Origin: Ambrosia x helenae
Lineage: Eukaryota > Streptophyta > Magnoliopsida > Asterales > Asteraceae
Assembly: GCA_030844895.1 (NCBI GenBank)
Contig: CM061229.1
Coordinates: forward strand, 105,212,975-105,276,974
Direction: 5' to 3'
DNA length: 64,000 bases
The notes under the pieces are model-generated. The model saw only the letters and a list, made by a program, of their open reading frames with translations. It was not told where the DNA came from and did not search any database. The translations under genes and the position numbers were made by a program. Positions 20,249 through 31,579 of this stretch are shown here, one piece after another (position 1 is the first letter of the stretch; the number at the start of each line of letters is the position of its first letter).

Positions 20249-21800
20249 TTTTGTTCTTTTCTTTTCTTTTCTTTTTTTTAACAAACAATTAATTATATAT
20301 ATTAATCCTTTTAATCATTTAAATTCTTTTTAAAATACCAAAACTATTTTATAAATTCTAAAAAAATTATAATTGTTTAATCTGATATAAAAATGTTATT
20401 TACAATTTTTATTTTTCAGAAATTCTTTTATTTAATATTTATAATAATTAAATCATTTTTATACTATTATAATTATAAAAATCCATTTATATATCAAAAC
20501 AGTTTTATTAAATTCCCCAAAAATTATCCTAACTTTTTATAAAGGTAAACCTTACTGAAATAATTTTTAATTCAGTAAAAGCATTTATTTTATATTTTTA
20601 ATCAATTTTTGTTAGATTTAATCACAATTAATTCATAATAAGTCCAATTTTCATCATTTTTGCACCAAAATTTTATACAAATTATTTTTAATCATTTAGA
20701 ACAGAAATATGATTTTTAAAATAGAAATTCTTTAATTTTAGTATTTTTGAATATTAAAGTTAAATATTGACAATTTATAATAAATATATTTAAAAAATCT
20801 ATTTTAAAAGAAATAATTTTATAAAAATTATTTTTATACTTCAAATGCATTATTGTGAACATTCTATATTCAAATGTCATGAAAATATATTTTTCATTTA
20901 ATTATCATATCTCCCTTATTTAATTAACATTCTATTTTTTTTAAAATCAACAATTGGTTATCCCCAAATCGAAACCCTAGGATATACTTATAAGCTAGTT
21001 AGACTTAGACTTATTTGTTGCCTTATACGTAGGGTAACACTTGGCAAACTATTTGGGCTACTCTTATACTATATCTCATTACCAAAAACTATTACCAAGG
21101 TGAGTTTACGTAATCCTGCTTATGCGATTCTTTATACTTGCAACAATTTTAAGCAATTCAACATATATGTCTAGAAGTAAACTTTATTGCCTCATGTGTT
21201 AGTCAACAGTTTCAACGAGTTTCAACGAGTTTCAACATTTACATAATCATTAGCTATGGCCAAGCCGACGATACTCAATAATAGATCTATTGGATTGACA
21301 ACCCCACCCGGATACATGTACCTCCTACATAGGTCACGTGGGTGATTGTTATCGTTCAACATATTACTAAGGTGAACCGTAGATGACGGGATGGACCTAA
21401 ACTAGTCGGAGGTTTGATTATGTCAACATATTATACTATGCATGTAGACTTAAATTTACGATAGACGTACGAATTGCTAGACTTTTATACTTAAACTATA
21501 TGCTTAACATGGATTATGTATTCTCACCAACTTCTAGTTGACCCCCCCCCCATTTTTACAACTCAACAGGTGATAATGATGCTTGAAGATTAGAGTACTT
21601 ATGAAGAAATAAGGAGTCTATGCATGCTTGATTCTTGTGTGATGTATTAGATTTCCACATTCAAACTCTTATGTATTTCAATTTTTGGATATTTACAATT
21701 TAATATTTATTTCAATTAAAATTTGATTACCATGTGCTACTGTATACTCATCAATACGTGACACCTCGATGTTTCCGCCATCGGTTGGGGTGTTACAGAT

Positions 21801-21813
21801 TGGTATCAGAGCC
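21801..21813 (+). other. Primer binding site of the gypsy element
   Basis: TGGTATCAGAGCC lies three bases after the 5' LTR and complements the 3' end of initiator-Met tRNA, the primer for minus-strand DNA. The leader 21814-22339 shows nothing else I can name. Confidence 0.95.
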
Positions 21814-22339
21814 TTGGTTATAGGGAATTAGGTTATTAGAAATAATCTAGACTATAACCTTAGGGACTAAAACAGTACTTGCTTCTCCTACTTGTAACCC
21901 TAATTGCTTCCCTAATCCTATCCTTATCCTATGCCTTAAACCTACATGTGACTACTCTTAATTGTCTGCTGCAATCCTGATCCACCATTAGATTTATAGG
22001 ACAAAATCCTCAGGTTTAACCTGAACCCCCTTGAGATCCCGTCGAAGTTCTAGATTTTAATAACGAACACGTGCAATCTGGAAGGGTGAACGCCTGTATT
22101 CTGAGTCTTCTGTCTAGGCTGGCATTGCGCATATATCCCAATCAGACGAGGGACCCGGATGCCTACCTGGGAATTCTCGGGATGAGTGTTCACTTATAGG
22201 CTAAAGCATGTCTTCATATGTTATTAGAATTTAGAATCTTTGATAAGTCAACGTTTTCATTTATTCGTTTTAATTAATGAATAAATGATTACATTCCTTA
22301 TATAAACTCTCATTCATTTCATTGTGTCTATTACAGATC

Positions 22340-25300
22340 ATGCCTCCTCGTCGCAGCACTCGCAACAGCACTGGTGAGAACCACGATGAAGGTAGTGACA
22401 ACCATGGTCATGAACAAGGTCCTGGTCACAACACTAATGGGGTCGATGCTCAACTGGCTGCGATCATTTCTCAACAAATGGCGCAGCAAATCGCAACTCT
22501 GGTTCCCAATTTACTTGCTCAGGTCATCCAATTGAATGGCAACGGGAATGGTCACAACAATGGGAACGGAAATGGCAATGGTAATGGACCCCAAGCTTGC
22601 ACCCTTAAACATTTCAACTCTTGTAACCCTCCAAAGTTCAGCGGTGAAGAAGGAGCTACTGGACTTCTCCAATGGTTTGAGGGTATTGAAAATACCTTCA
22701 TCAACAGTGAGTGCCCCAACAATTTCAAGGTTCGTTACGCCATGAGTGTTCTCCATAAACGAGCACTCACTTGGTGGAATGAAGAAAAGCGTACTCGAGG
22801 GGCCGAGGTTGCTCTTGCTATGACATGGGACCAGGTCAAAGAGATCATGAAGGAGGAGTTCTGTCCTCGCAATGAAGTTAAAAAGCTTGAGGATGAGTTC
22901 CACACCTTGGCTCAAGATAGTGGGGAAAATCTCGCCTACAACACCCGCTTTCATGAGCTTAGCTTGTTGTTGCCTCACAAGGTTACTCCTCTGTCGGTAG
23001 CCATCGAGAAGTACATCGGTGGTCTGCCCATGCAAATCCAGGACACCGTTTGGGGTAGAAACCCTGCAACTCTTGAAGAGGCCAAACGTCTAGCGGCCAC
23101 TCTTACGGATAATCACGTGAAGAACGGTACTCTCTTCCGCAAGGGCACTAAGAAGACGGTTGCTAAAGACACTCCACAGCCTGCAATTGAAGTCAAGCCT
23201 GAGACCTCAAGCAACAAAAAACGCAAGGCTAGAAACTATATGGTTGCTGCTACTCCACCTGCTACCCAAAATCCAGCCAAGAAACCCTATGGTGGAACAC
23301 ACCCTCTTTGCAACACCTGCCAGTTCCATCATCTTCCTGGTAGACCATGCCGCCAGTGTAATAACTGTAAACGGTATGGACACTACACCAATGCCTGTCA
23401 AGCCCCTGCTGCCCAAAACAACCAAAACAACCAAAATAACCCTGCCAGAAACAACCCTGCTCCCAACCAACAAAACAACAGGCCTACTCGTGGTCAATGC
23501 TACGAATGTGGCAGCCCCGATCACTACATCAACAACTGCCCTAATCGTAACCAGAACCAAAACCGAAACCAAAACCAAAACCAGAACCGCAACCAAAACC
23601 AAGGTGCTCGAGGTCGCGCCTACAATCTCAACGCTAATCAGGCTCGTGACAACAACGAAGTGGTGAATGGTACGTTTCTCATTAATAACCACTATGCATC
23701 CATATTATTTGATTCAGGAGCTGATAAGTCATTCGTGTCACTGAAGTTTGAACCTTTACTTAACTTACCCCACACTAATCTAGAGGAACCTTTAGTGGTA
23801 GAAGTAGCTAACGGGAAGTCTATTTCGATCGGTTCTATTATTCGTAGCTGCTTGTTGAATCTCGATGATCATACCTTCCCTATCGATCTCATCCCCATGC
23901 ATCTTGATAGTTTTGATGTTATAGTAGGCATGGACTGGTTGTCAACTCATCGTGCCGAAATTCTGTGTTTCGAGAAAGTCATACGCATTCCGCTCGAATC
24001 TGGTGAGATTTTGAAGATTTACGGTGAGAAACCCTGTGGTGAGCTTAAGCTCATGTCTTGTACTACTGCCCAAAAGTACTTACGAAAGGGGTATACAGCC
24101 TTCTTAGCTAACGTGATAGAGAAGAAGGACAAAGGCAAAAGTATCCAAGACATTCCTATTATTCGAGACTATCCTGAAGTTTTTCCAGAGGATTTACCTG
24201 GTTTGCCTCCTGCACGACAAGTGGAGTTTCGTATTGATCTTGTTCCTGGTGCTAATCCTATTGCTAAAGCTCCTTATCGTCTTGCACCCTCTGAGATGCA
24301 AGAACTTGCTAGTCAATTACAGGAACTTTCTGATAAAGGGTTCATTCGCCCTAGTTCTTCTCCATGGGGAGCCCCTGTCTTATTCGTTAAAAAGAAGGAT
24401 GGTTCTCTTCGGATGTGTATTGACTACCGTGAACTCAACAAACTCACCATCAAGAATCGTTATCCACTTCCTAGGATTGACGATCTCTTCGATCAACTTC
24501 AAGGAGCAACCCACTTCTCGAAGATTGATCTCCGTTCTGGTTATCATCAGCTTAGAGTCCACGATGAAGATATTCCCAAGACAGCTTTTCGCACTCGCTA
24601 CGGTCACTATGAATTCATGGTCATGCCTTTCGGGTTGACCAATGCTCCCGCAGTATTTATGGATTTGATGAATCGAGTTTGCAGACCCTATCTCGACAAA
24701 TTCGTGATCGTTTTCATCGATGATATTTTGATTTACTCTAAGTCAAAATCCGATCACGAGCAACATCTTCACTCTATCTTGAGTCTCCTAAAGAAAGAAC
24801 AACTGTACGCCAAGTTCTCCAAATGTGAATTTTGGCTTAAGGAAGTTCAATTTTTGGGACATGTCATTGATATGAACGGGATTCATGTTGATCCTGCAAA
24901 GATCGAAGCTGTGAAAAATTGGAGTGTTCCTACCAATCCAACAGAAGTCCGTTCTTTTCTTGGATTGGCTGGTTATTATCGTCGATTCATCGCCGACTTC
25001 TCCAAGATCGCTGTTCCTCTCACTACCTTAACTCACAAGGGTAAACCCTATGAGTGGGGACCTAAGCAAGAGGAAGCATTTGAAACTCTTAAGCTGAAAC
25101 TTTGTGAAGCTCCTGTCTTATCTCTACCTGATGGTAATGATGATTTCGTGGTCTACTGTGATGCATCGAACCAAGGTCTTGGTTGTGTTCTCATGCAACG
25201 AGGAAAGGTTATTGCTTATGCGTCTCGACAACTCAAGATTCACGAGAAAAATTATACCACCCATGATCTTGAATTGGGCGCTGTTGTCTTTGCACTCAAG

Positions 25301-26932
25301 ATTTGGAGACATTATCTTTACGGGACCAAATGTGTGGTGTTCACGGACCACAAAAGTCTCCAACATGTCTTCGACCAAAAGAATCTTAACATGAGGCAAC
25401 GACGTTGGGTTGAATTACTTAACGACTATGATTGCGAAATTCGCTACCATCCTGGCAAGGCGAATGTTGTGGCTGACGCACTTAGTCGTAAAGAGCGTAT
25501 CAAACTCCAATGTGCGAGAGTTCGTACTGATCTTCAAGATCGCATTCTCCAGGCTCAACACACCTCAGTCACCCAAGGTAACATGTACGATGAAATGTCT
25601 TGTGGTGCTGAGACTCAACTTGAAACCAAACCCGATGGTCTCCTTTATTTCCTTAACCGACTGTGGATTCCCGACCGTGATGATCTTCGTACTTTTCTCA
25701 TGAACGAGGCTCATAAGTCTCGTTATTCTATTCATCCTGGAGCTGACAAGATGTACCAAGATCTTCGTTATTCTTATTGGTGGCCTGGTATGAAGAAAGA
25801 CATTGCTCTTTTCGTTGCAAAATGCCTCACTTGTTCCAAGGTTAAGGCTGAACATCAACGACCATCTGGTATGCTTGAACAACCAGAGATTCCTATCTGG
25901 AAATGGGAGAGCATAGCTATGGATTTCATCACCAAACTCCCTCGCACACCCAAAGGTTTTGATAGTATTTGGGTAATCGTCGATCGTTTGACCAAGTCAG
26001 CTCATTTTCTACCTATTCGTGAGAAGTATTCTGTGGAAAGGTTGGCAAAGATGTACGTAAGTGAAATCGTATGTCGTCACGGTATACCTTTGGACATTAT
26101 TTCTGATCGCGATGGTCGTTTCACCTCTCACTTTTGGGGATCTCTACAAGATGCTTTGGGTACCAAGTTGAACCTGAGCACTGCTTATCACCCTCAAACG
26201 GATGGTCAGACTGAACGAACCATCCAGACACTTGAGGACATGCTCAGGGCATGTGTCATCGATTTTGGTGGCGCATGGGATTCTCATCTTCCTTTGGTTG
26301 AGTTTTCATACAACAACAGTTATCACGCCAGCATTAACATGGCTCCTTTTGAGGCACTCTATGGTCGGAAATGTCGTTCACCTGTCTGTTGGACTGAGGT
26401 TGGTGAAGCTCGTATTACTGGACCCGAACTAATCCAGGAAACCACAGACAAAATCCAGCTTATTCAGGATAATCTTCTCAAGGCTAGAAGTCGCCAAAAG
26501 AGTTATGCTGATAAACGTCGTAAACCCTTGGAATTTCAAGTTGGGGACCTTGTGCTACTTAAGGTATCCCCTTGGAAAGGAGTAATTCGTTTCGGTAGAA
26601 AAGGAAAACTAGCTCCTCGTTACGTAGGCCCCTTCAAAATTCTTGACAGAGTTGGAAAAGTGGCTTACAAACTTGATCTTCCACCTGATCTAAGCAATGT
26701 TCATCCGACCTTCCATGTTTCGAATCTCAAGAAATGCTTAGCAGATGAGAACCTTCATGTTCCTCTTGAGGATGTGCAAATTGATGAAAGCATGCACATT
26801 ATCGAGAAACCCGTCGAGATTGTTGACACTGGAGTCAAGAAACTCAAGCGCAGTCGTATTCCGATCGTTAAGGTTCGTTGGGAATCTAAACGAGGCCCAG
26901 AGTTCACTTGGGAGCGTAAAGACCAGATGTAG
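22340..26932 (+). CDS. gag-pol: Gag-Pol polyprotein of the gypsy chromovirus
   Basis: I choose the ATG at 22340 (MPPRRSTRN), the usual gag start of these elements; the in-frame ATG at 22322 adds six residues. Numbering from 22322: gag domain about 95-240; two CCHC zinc knuckles at 346-359 and 393-406; protease DSGA at 464; reverse transcriptase with FIDD, catalytic Asp 800-801; RNase H starting Asp 947; integrase zinc finger H1131 to C1168/C1171; integrase triad Asp1201, Asp1262, Glu1298; then a GPF/Y-type module and a chromodomain-like tail. All catalytic residues are present and there is no frameshift, so the protein may be functional. The ORF stops at TAG 26930-26932, after which the family tail (SKYPHLF) continues in frame to TAA at 26993. 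Confidence 0.95.
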   Translation: MPPRRSTRNSTGENHDEGSDNHGHEQGPGHNTNGVDAQLAAIISQQMAQQIATLVPNLLAQVIQLNGNGNGHNNGNGNGNGNGPQACTLKHFNSCNPPKFSGEEGATGLLQWFEGIENTFINSECPNNFKVRYAMSVLHKRALTWWNEEKRTRGAEVALAMTWDQVKEIMKEEFCPRNEVKKLEDEFHTLAQDSGENLAYNTRFHELSLLLPHKVTPLSVAIEKYIGGLPMQIQDTVWGRNPATLEEAKRLAATLTDNHVKNGTLFRKGTKKTVAKDTPQPAIEVKPETSSNKKRKARNYMVAATPPATQNPAKKPYGGTHPLCNTCQFHHLPGRPCRQCNNCKRYGHYTNACQAPAAQNNQNNQNNPARNNPAPNQQNNRPTRGQCYECGSPDHYINNCPNRNQNQNRNQNQNQNRNQNQGARGRAYNLNANQARDNNEVVNGTFLINNHYASILFDSGADKSFVSLKFEPLLNLPHTNLEEPLVVEVANGKSISIGSIIRSCLLNLDDHTFPIDLIPMHLDSFDVIVGMDWLSTHRAEILCFEKVIRIPLESGEILKIYGEKPCGELKLMSCTTAQKYLRKGYTAFLANVIEKKDKGKSIQDIPIIRDYPEVFPEDLPGLPPARQVEFRIDLVPGANPIAKAPYRLAPSEMQELASQLQELSDKGFIRPSSSPWGAPVLFVKKKDGSLRMCIDYRELNKLTIKNRYPLPRIDDLFDQLQGATHFSKIDLRSGYHQLRVHDEDIPKTAFRTRYGHYEFMVMPFGLTNAPAVFMDLMNRVCRPYLDKFVIVFIDDILIYSKSKSDHEQHLHSILSLLKKEQLYAKFSKCEFWLKEVQFLGHVIDMNGIHVDPAKIEAVKNWSVPTNPTEVRSFLGLAGYYRRFIADFSKIAVPLTTLTHKGKPYEWGPKQEEAFETLKLKLCEAPVLSLPDGNDDFVVYCDASNQGLGCVLMQRGKVIAYASRQLKIHEKNYTTHDLELGAVVFALKIWRHYLYGTKCVVFTDHKSLQHVFDQKNLNMRQRRWVELLNDYDCEIRYHPGKANVVADALSRKERIKLQCARVRTDLQDRILQAQHTSVTQGNMYDEMSCGAETQLETKPDGLLYFLNRLWIPDRDDLRTFLMNEAHKSRYSIHPGADKMYQDLRYSYWWPGMKKDIALFVAKCLTCSKVKAEHQRPSGMLEQPEIPIWKWESIAMDFITKLPRTPKGFDSIWVIVDRLTKSAHFLPIREKYSVERLAKMYVSEIVCRHGIPLDIISDRDGRFTSHFWGSLQDALGTKLNLSTAYHPQTDGQTERTIQTLEDMLRACVIDFGGAWDSHLPLVEFSYNNSYHASINMAPFEALYGRKCRSPVCWTEVGEARITGPELIQETTDKIQLIQDNLLKARSRQKSYADKRRKPLEFQVGDLVLLKVSPWKGVIRFGRKGKLAPRYVGPFKILDRVGKVAYKLDLPPDLSNVHPTFHVSNLKKCLADENLHVPLEDVQIDESMHIIEKPVEIVDTGVKKLKRSRIPIVKVRWESKRGPEFTWERKDQM

Positions 26933-26994
26933 TCGAAGTATCCGCATCTTTTTCCACCAGACTCTCCAACTCCAACTTCGGGACGAAGTTCCTA

Positions 26995-27008
26995 AAAGTA
27001 GGGGAGAC
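26995..27008 (+). other. Polypurine tract of the gypsy element
   Basis: AAAAGTAGGGGAGAC (to 27008) lies directly before the TG of the 3' LTR. Confidence 0.85.
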
Positions 27009-29480
27009 TGTAACATTACGCATTTAATATTTGTACGTTACATCATCGACATTAATAAAAACGTCAAGTTTCATTTTATACTTCGCATTATTTATTTTTG
27101 TCGCGATTATGGAACCCTAATGCTATATATTATTATATATGTGTGTTTTGTATAATTATATCAAAAAAATAAAACAAGCCTTGGCCGGGATTCGAACCCG
27201 CGCCAAAGGCCGGTCTGATCAAACACACGAGCACAAACCAACTGGGCTAGCCTTCTTTGTTGAAATAACCCGGATACCTTATTATCTTATACGCGTGTTT
27301 AATCCTCACAGTTGACAAGGAAAGTCAACTGTGGGATTCCTTGTTGATCAATCCTTCGAATTAACGAGTGATTATCCTATATTTGGTAAATTCGTGCATT
27401 GACCGGCCAAATCCAACACGTTTACACACCAATTACACGTCAATCATTGACTTTTTATTCAATTATACGCGTAACATTCAATTGAAAGTCAAACCTTCTA
27501 ATTAACCCTAACCCTAATCCTCTAGTATAAATAGATGGTCTGCGAGTCTTGGCAAATCGCTCACAACTCTCTCTCAATCTCTATTTCACTCTATTATACT
27601 CTGATTATTGCAATTTTGTTCGAAGTTTGACTTTCTCCTTGACCCGACTATCATCATCAATACCACACTGTGAGTACGTTTTCTTTTGTGGGTTTAGTTC
27701 ATCGGCAATCCAGCAACAATAGCCCTAACATTAATCGGGCTATTGTTGTCTGAATCATTCAATTGGAAATTTAGGGTTCATCGTGTTATAATTGGGGATA
27801 AACTTGATTCGCGTCTGTATATTTATTTAATATGAACCCAGAAACATCACAACCACCGGCCTAGGCCAAGTGGTTGTGACTCTGGCCCTTCACACAGGTC
27901 ACCCGGGTTCGAGTCCCGGCTCTGACCGGGTTTTTGTTCTTTTCTTTTCTTTTCTTTTTTTTAACAAACAATTAATTATATATATATTAATCCTTTTAAT
28001 CATTTAAATTCTTTTTAAAATACCAAAACTATTTTATAAATTCTAAAAAAATTATAATTGTTTAATCTGATATAAAAATGTTATTTACAATTTTTATTTT
28101 TCAGAAATTCTTTTATTTAATATTTATAATAATTAAATCATTTTTATACTATTATAATTATAAAAATCCATTTATATATCAAAACAGTTTTATTAAATTC
28201 CCCAAAAATTATCCTAACTTTTTATAAAGGTAAACCTTACTGAAATAATTTTTAATTCAGTAAAAGCATTTATTTTATATTTTTAATCAATTTTTGTTAG
28301 ATTTAATCACAATTAATTCATAATAAGTCCAATTTTCATCATTTTTGCACCAAAATTTTATACAAATTATTTTTAATCATTTAGAACAGAAATATGATTT
28401 TTAAAATAGAAATTCTTTAATTTTAGTATTTTTGAATATTAAAGTTAAATATTGACAATTTATAATAAATAGATTTAAAAAATATATTTTAAAAGAAATA
28501 ATTTTATAAAAATTATTTTTATACTTCAAATGCATTATTGTGAACATTCTATATTCAAATGTCATGAAAATATATTTTTCATTTAATTATCATATCTCCC
28601 TTATTTAATTAACATTCTATTTTTTTTAAAATCAACAATTGGTTATCCCCAAATCGAAACCCTAGGATATACTTATAAGCTAGTTAGACTTAGACTTATT
28701 TGTTGCCTTATACGTAGGGTAACACTTGGCAAACTATTTGGGCTACTCTTATACTATATCTCATTACCAAAAACTATTACCAAGGTGAGTTTACGTAATC
28801 CTGCTTATGCGATTCTTTATACTTGCAACAATTTTAAGCAATTCAACATATATGTCTAGAAGTAAACTTTATTGCCTCATGTGTTAGTCAACAGTTTCAA
28901 CGAGTTTCAACGAGTTTCAACATTTACATAATCATTAGCTATGGCCAAGCCGACGATACTCAATAATAGATCTATTGGATTGACAACCCCACCCGGATAC
29001 GTGTACCTCCTACATAGGTCACGTGGGTGATTGTTATCGTTCAACATATTACTAAGGTGAACCGTAGATGACGGGATGGACCTAAACTAGTCGGAGGTTT
29101 GATTATGTCAACATATTATACTATGCATGTAGACTTAAATTTACGATAGACGTACGAATTGCTAGACTTTTATACTTAAACTATATGCTTAACATGGATT
29201 ATGTATTCTCACCAACTTCTAGTTGACCCCCCCCATTTTTACAACTCAACAGGTGATAATGATGCTTGAAGATTAGAGTACTTATGAAGAAATAAGGAGT
29301 CTATGCATGCTTGATTCTTGTGTGATGTATTAGATTTCCACATTCAAACTCTTATGTATTTCAATTTTTGGATATTTACAATTTAATATTTATTTCAATT
29401 AAAATTTGATTACCATGTGCTACTGTATACTCATCAATACGTGACACCTCGATGTTTCCGCCATCGGTTGGGGTGTTACA
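27009..29480 (+). repeat. 3' LTR of the gypsy element
   Basis: Nearly identical to 19325-21797. It carries the same TATA box (27526-27533) and both tRNA-like modules. A few substitutions (for example CGGTC to CGCTC and ATACATG to ATACGTG) and length changes in AT and C runs separate the copies. Confidence 0.95.
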
Positions 29481-29485
29481 ATAGA

Positions 29486-30130
29486 GCTGTGCGAATTGTT
29501 GTCTAGAATTTGAACTCATATCTATGAGTTAGGCCATACTATCACGTGTTGAAACATGTTAAGCCAAACCTAATCCTCTTCATTTCACGTTGGTGTCTTA
29601 CTTTTTATTTTTATAAGATTATTACTCATGGTATTAGTGATTCTTTAAATCATAAACTAACTAAAACGAGTAAAATAATGTTTAAGCATATCCAGTTAGC
29701 AATCTCTGAAAAAGTTTCAGTGAAACCCACCACATTGTGCGGGCCAATGTAGACGCTCCCAACGAGGCGTGCAACCACTTCATAAGTTACTCTTGGAATA
29801 AAAAAAAAACATTTGTTCTTTGATTTCACAATTTTATTACATTTATCAGATCAAACTTGAAGTTTCATTGGTAATATAAATCCAGTTGAATTATGTTACA
29901 CAACTTTTGCAATTTTCTGATAATTTACATTTGCATAATGTAGTCTACCAATTATAATATTATTGACTTTTGTGCAAATTCTTTTGCTAAGACTCAATTA
30001 AGACTCTTCTACATATAATACATATATAACCAACTTAATTTATAAAAAAAAACATACGTAAACTCTATCACAAAACGAACGCAAAAAATTAAATTAAACA
30101 TCCGCGGCAACGCGCGGAATTTCTTACTAG
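29486..30130 (+). mobile_element. 3' end of a Helitron split by the gypsy element
   Basis: The hairpin TCCGCGGCAACGCGCGGA (30101-30118) followed after 12 bases by the terminal CTAG (30127-30130) is a Helitron 3' end of the same type as that at 17237. No TC start lies between the gypsy LTR and here, so the 5' part is probably upstream of 19320. I could not place it. Confidence 0.65.
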
Positions 30131-31574
30131 TTTTCATAATAAATGATCATGTGTACTATATATTTTTTAAGATCTCATGGTCCAATCGCCACCACTATGC
30201 AAGTAGCATCAATAATGATAAACCCATTTGAGATGTTGTAAACAATATATACAAGACAAATACAAACACACACATATCTTTTTCCTAAACATAAAATAGG
30301 TGGTCCATCAATTAACATGACAACTCTATTGTCACTTCATTTTTTCTTAAAACAATGGAATGCATTCACTTTGGAGTCGATGATATTTGCCTTTTTCTTT
30401 GTTCTTTTTTTCTTCCTATTACTATTATATTTCAGTAAATAAATATTTAAACTCAATTTCTTGAGAAGAAAATAGACTGTTTATATATTTTTTATTAAAT
30501 ATTTAGATTTTCTCATGCAACTAATTTCCTTAGATATATGTTACATTTTTTTTTGTTTCTTTTTTCTTGATCTTGCTAATTCCACCCAATATTTTTAATC
30601 TTATTTCTATGACGCAAATAAGCCCGATAATTTACCAAAAATCTTGACATTTAAATATACATACTTTTGAAACTAAACTACATTTTGATGATGTATAGGG
30701 TATTTAAGTAAAATACATATTTCGGTGATTGTAATTGTTTATAATCATATCAATAAGAGTAACTAATGTAAAATTACCATTAAATATAAGAATGTATTTA
30801 TCAAACAAATAAAACATCATCGTGAAATGTGGTAGAGTAGAGAATATACATCAATGATGAGTTTCCTGAACTCATAGCTTGTACAGTTTGTACACATCAT
30901 TATGGCATTACTAAAGTAGATTTGCCATTACATGTAATATGATAAAATAAACGAAACAAAATAAAACACGTACGGTTAGAATGTCTTAATCGTCAGGGAG
31001 GGCGACAAGTTATCCTGCTGAACCAGCAAAATGTACATGGACATTGTCACACACAACTCTCTCTCTCCTGCAAATTTCGTCTTTATCAAAACGTTCATAA
31101 GAAGGGTTCGGCATTAAAGATGAAAAGGACCCACTAAATATGAGTAGATAGACAGAGGAAGATAGCATTAAAGATAAGAAGACAGTGAACTAGACAAAAA
31201 AACCATTCTGAATCGAAATGTATACATTCATCATTTGATCAATGCAAATGTCTCAGCTCACTGTCCCTCTGACATCTATGTAAAATATGATAAGTCAGAA
31301 ACTTTATTATCTTAAGTTAACTTGTTTAAACATATGTTGATGAAAAATTTAACCATACGTATGTAATGTAGATTTTTCTTGATTTTGTGTTGTTCGAATA
31401 CTTTCTTAATCATGTATGGAATTCACTTTCAAGTTAAAAGATTGTACGTCTAAAGGAAATAATAATCAAATAAGATCAAAAGTTTCTCCGAGTAACGAGT
31501 AGTTCTTTTCTATGAATTTAAAAGTATGAAATTACATCTCTCATTTAGACAAGATGATTACTATATATGTATGG
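30131..31574. other. AT-rich intergenic DNA, nothing recognised
   Basis: No ORF, repeat or motif that I can support. Confidence 0.6.
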
Positions 31575-31579
31575 GATGT

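Larger units (their letters stand above)
19325..21797 (+). repeat. 5' LTR of the gypsy element
   Basis: It starts TGTAACATTACG and ends GGGGTGTTACA. A TATAAATA box lies at 19844-19851. Two tRNA-like modules and a long AT-rich U5-like tract (about 20270-20940) follow the usual order. Confidence 0.95.
19325..29480 (+). mobile_element. Complete Ty3/gypsy chromovirus (Tekay/Del-like)
   Basis: It has two LTRs of 2473 and 2472 bp, a primer site complementary to initiator-Met tRNA, one gag-pol ORF, a polypurine tract and a perfect 5-bp target duplication ATAGA (19320-19324 and 29481-29485). By eye the LTRs differ at about six substitutions plus a few repeat-length changes, so the insertion is recent. 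The gag-pol layout and the chromodomain-like end place it with Tekay-type chromoviruses. Confidence 0.95.

Noticed and set aside
22511..23692. Minus-strand ORFs opposite gag of the gypsy element
   Set aside because: They are antisense shadows of the gag frame, with no family resemblance.
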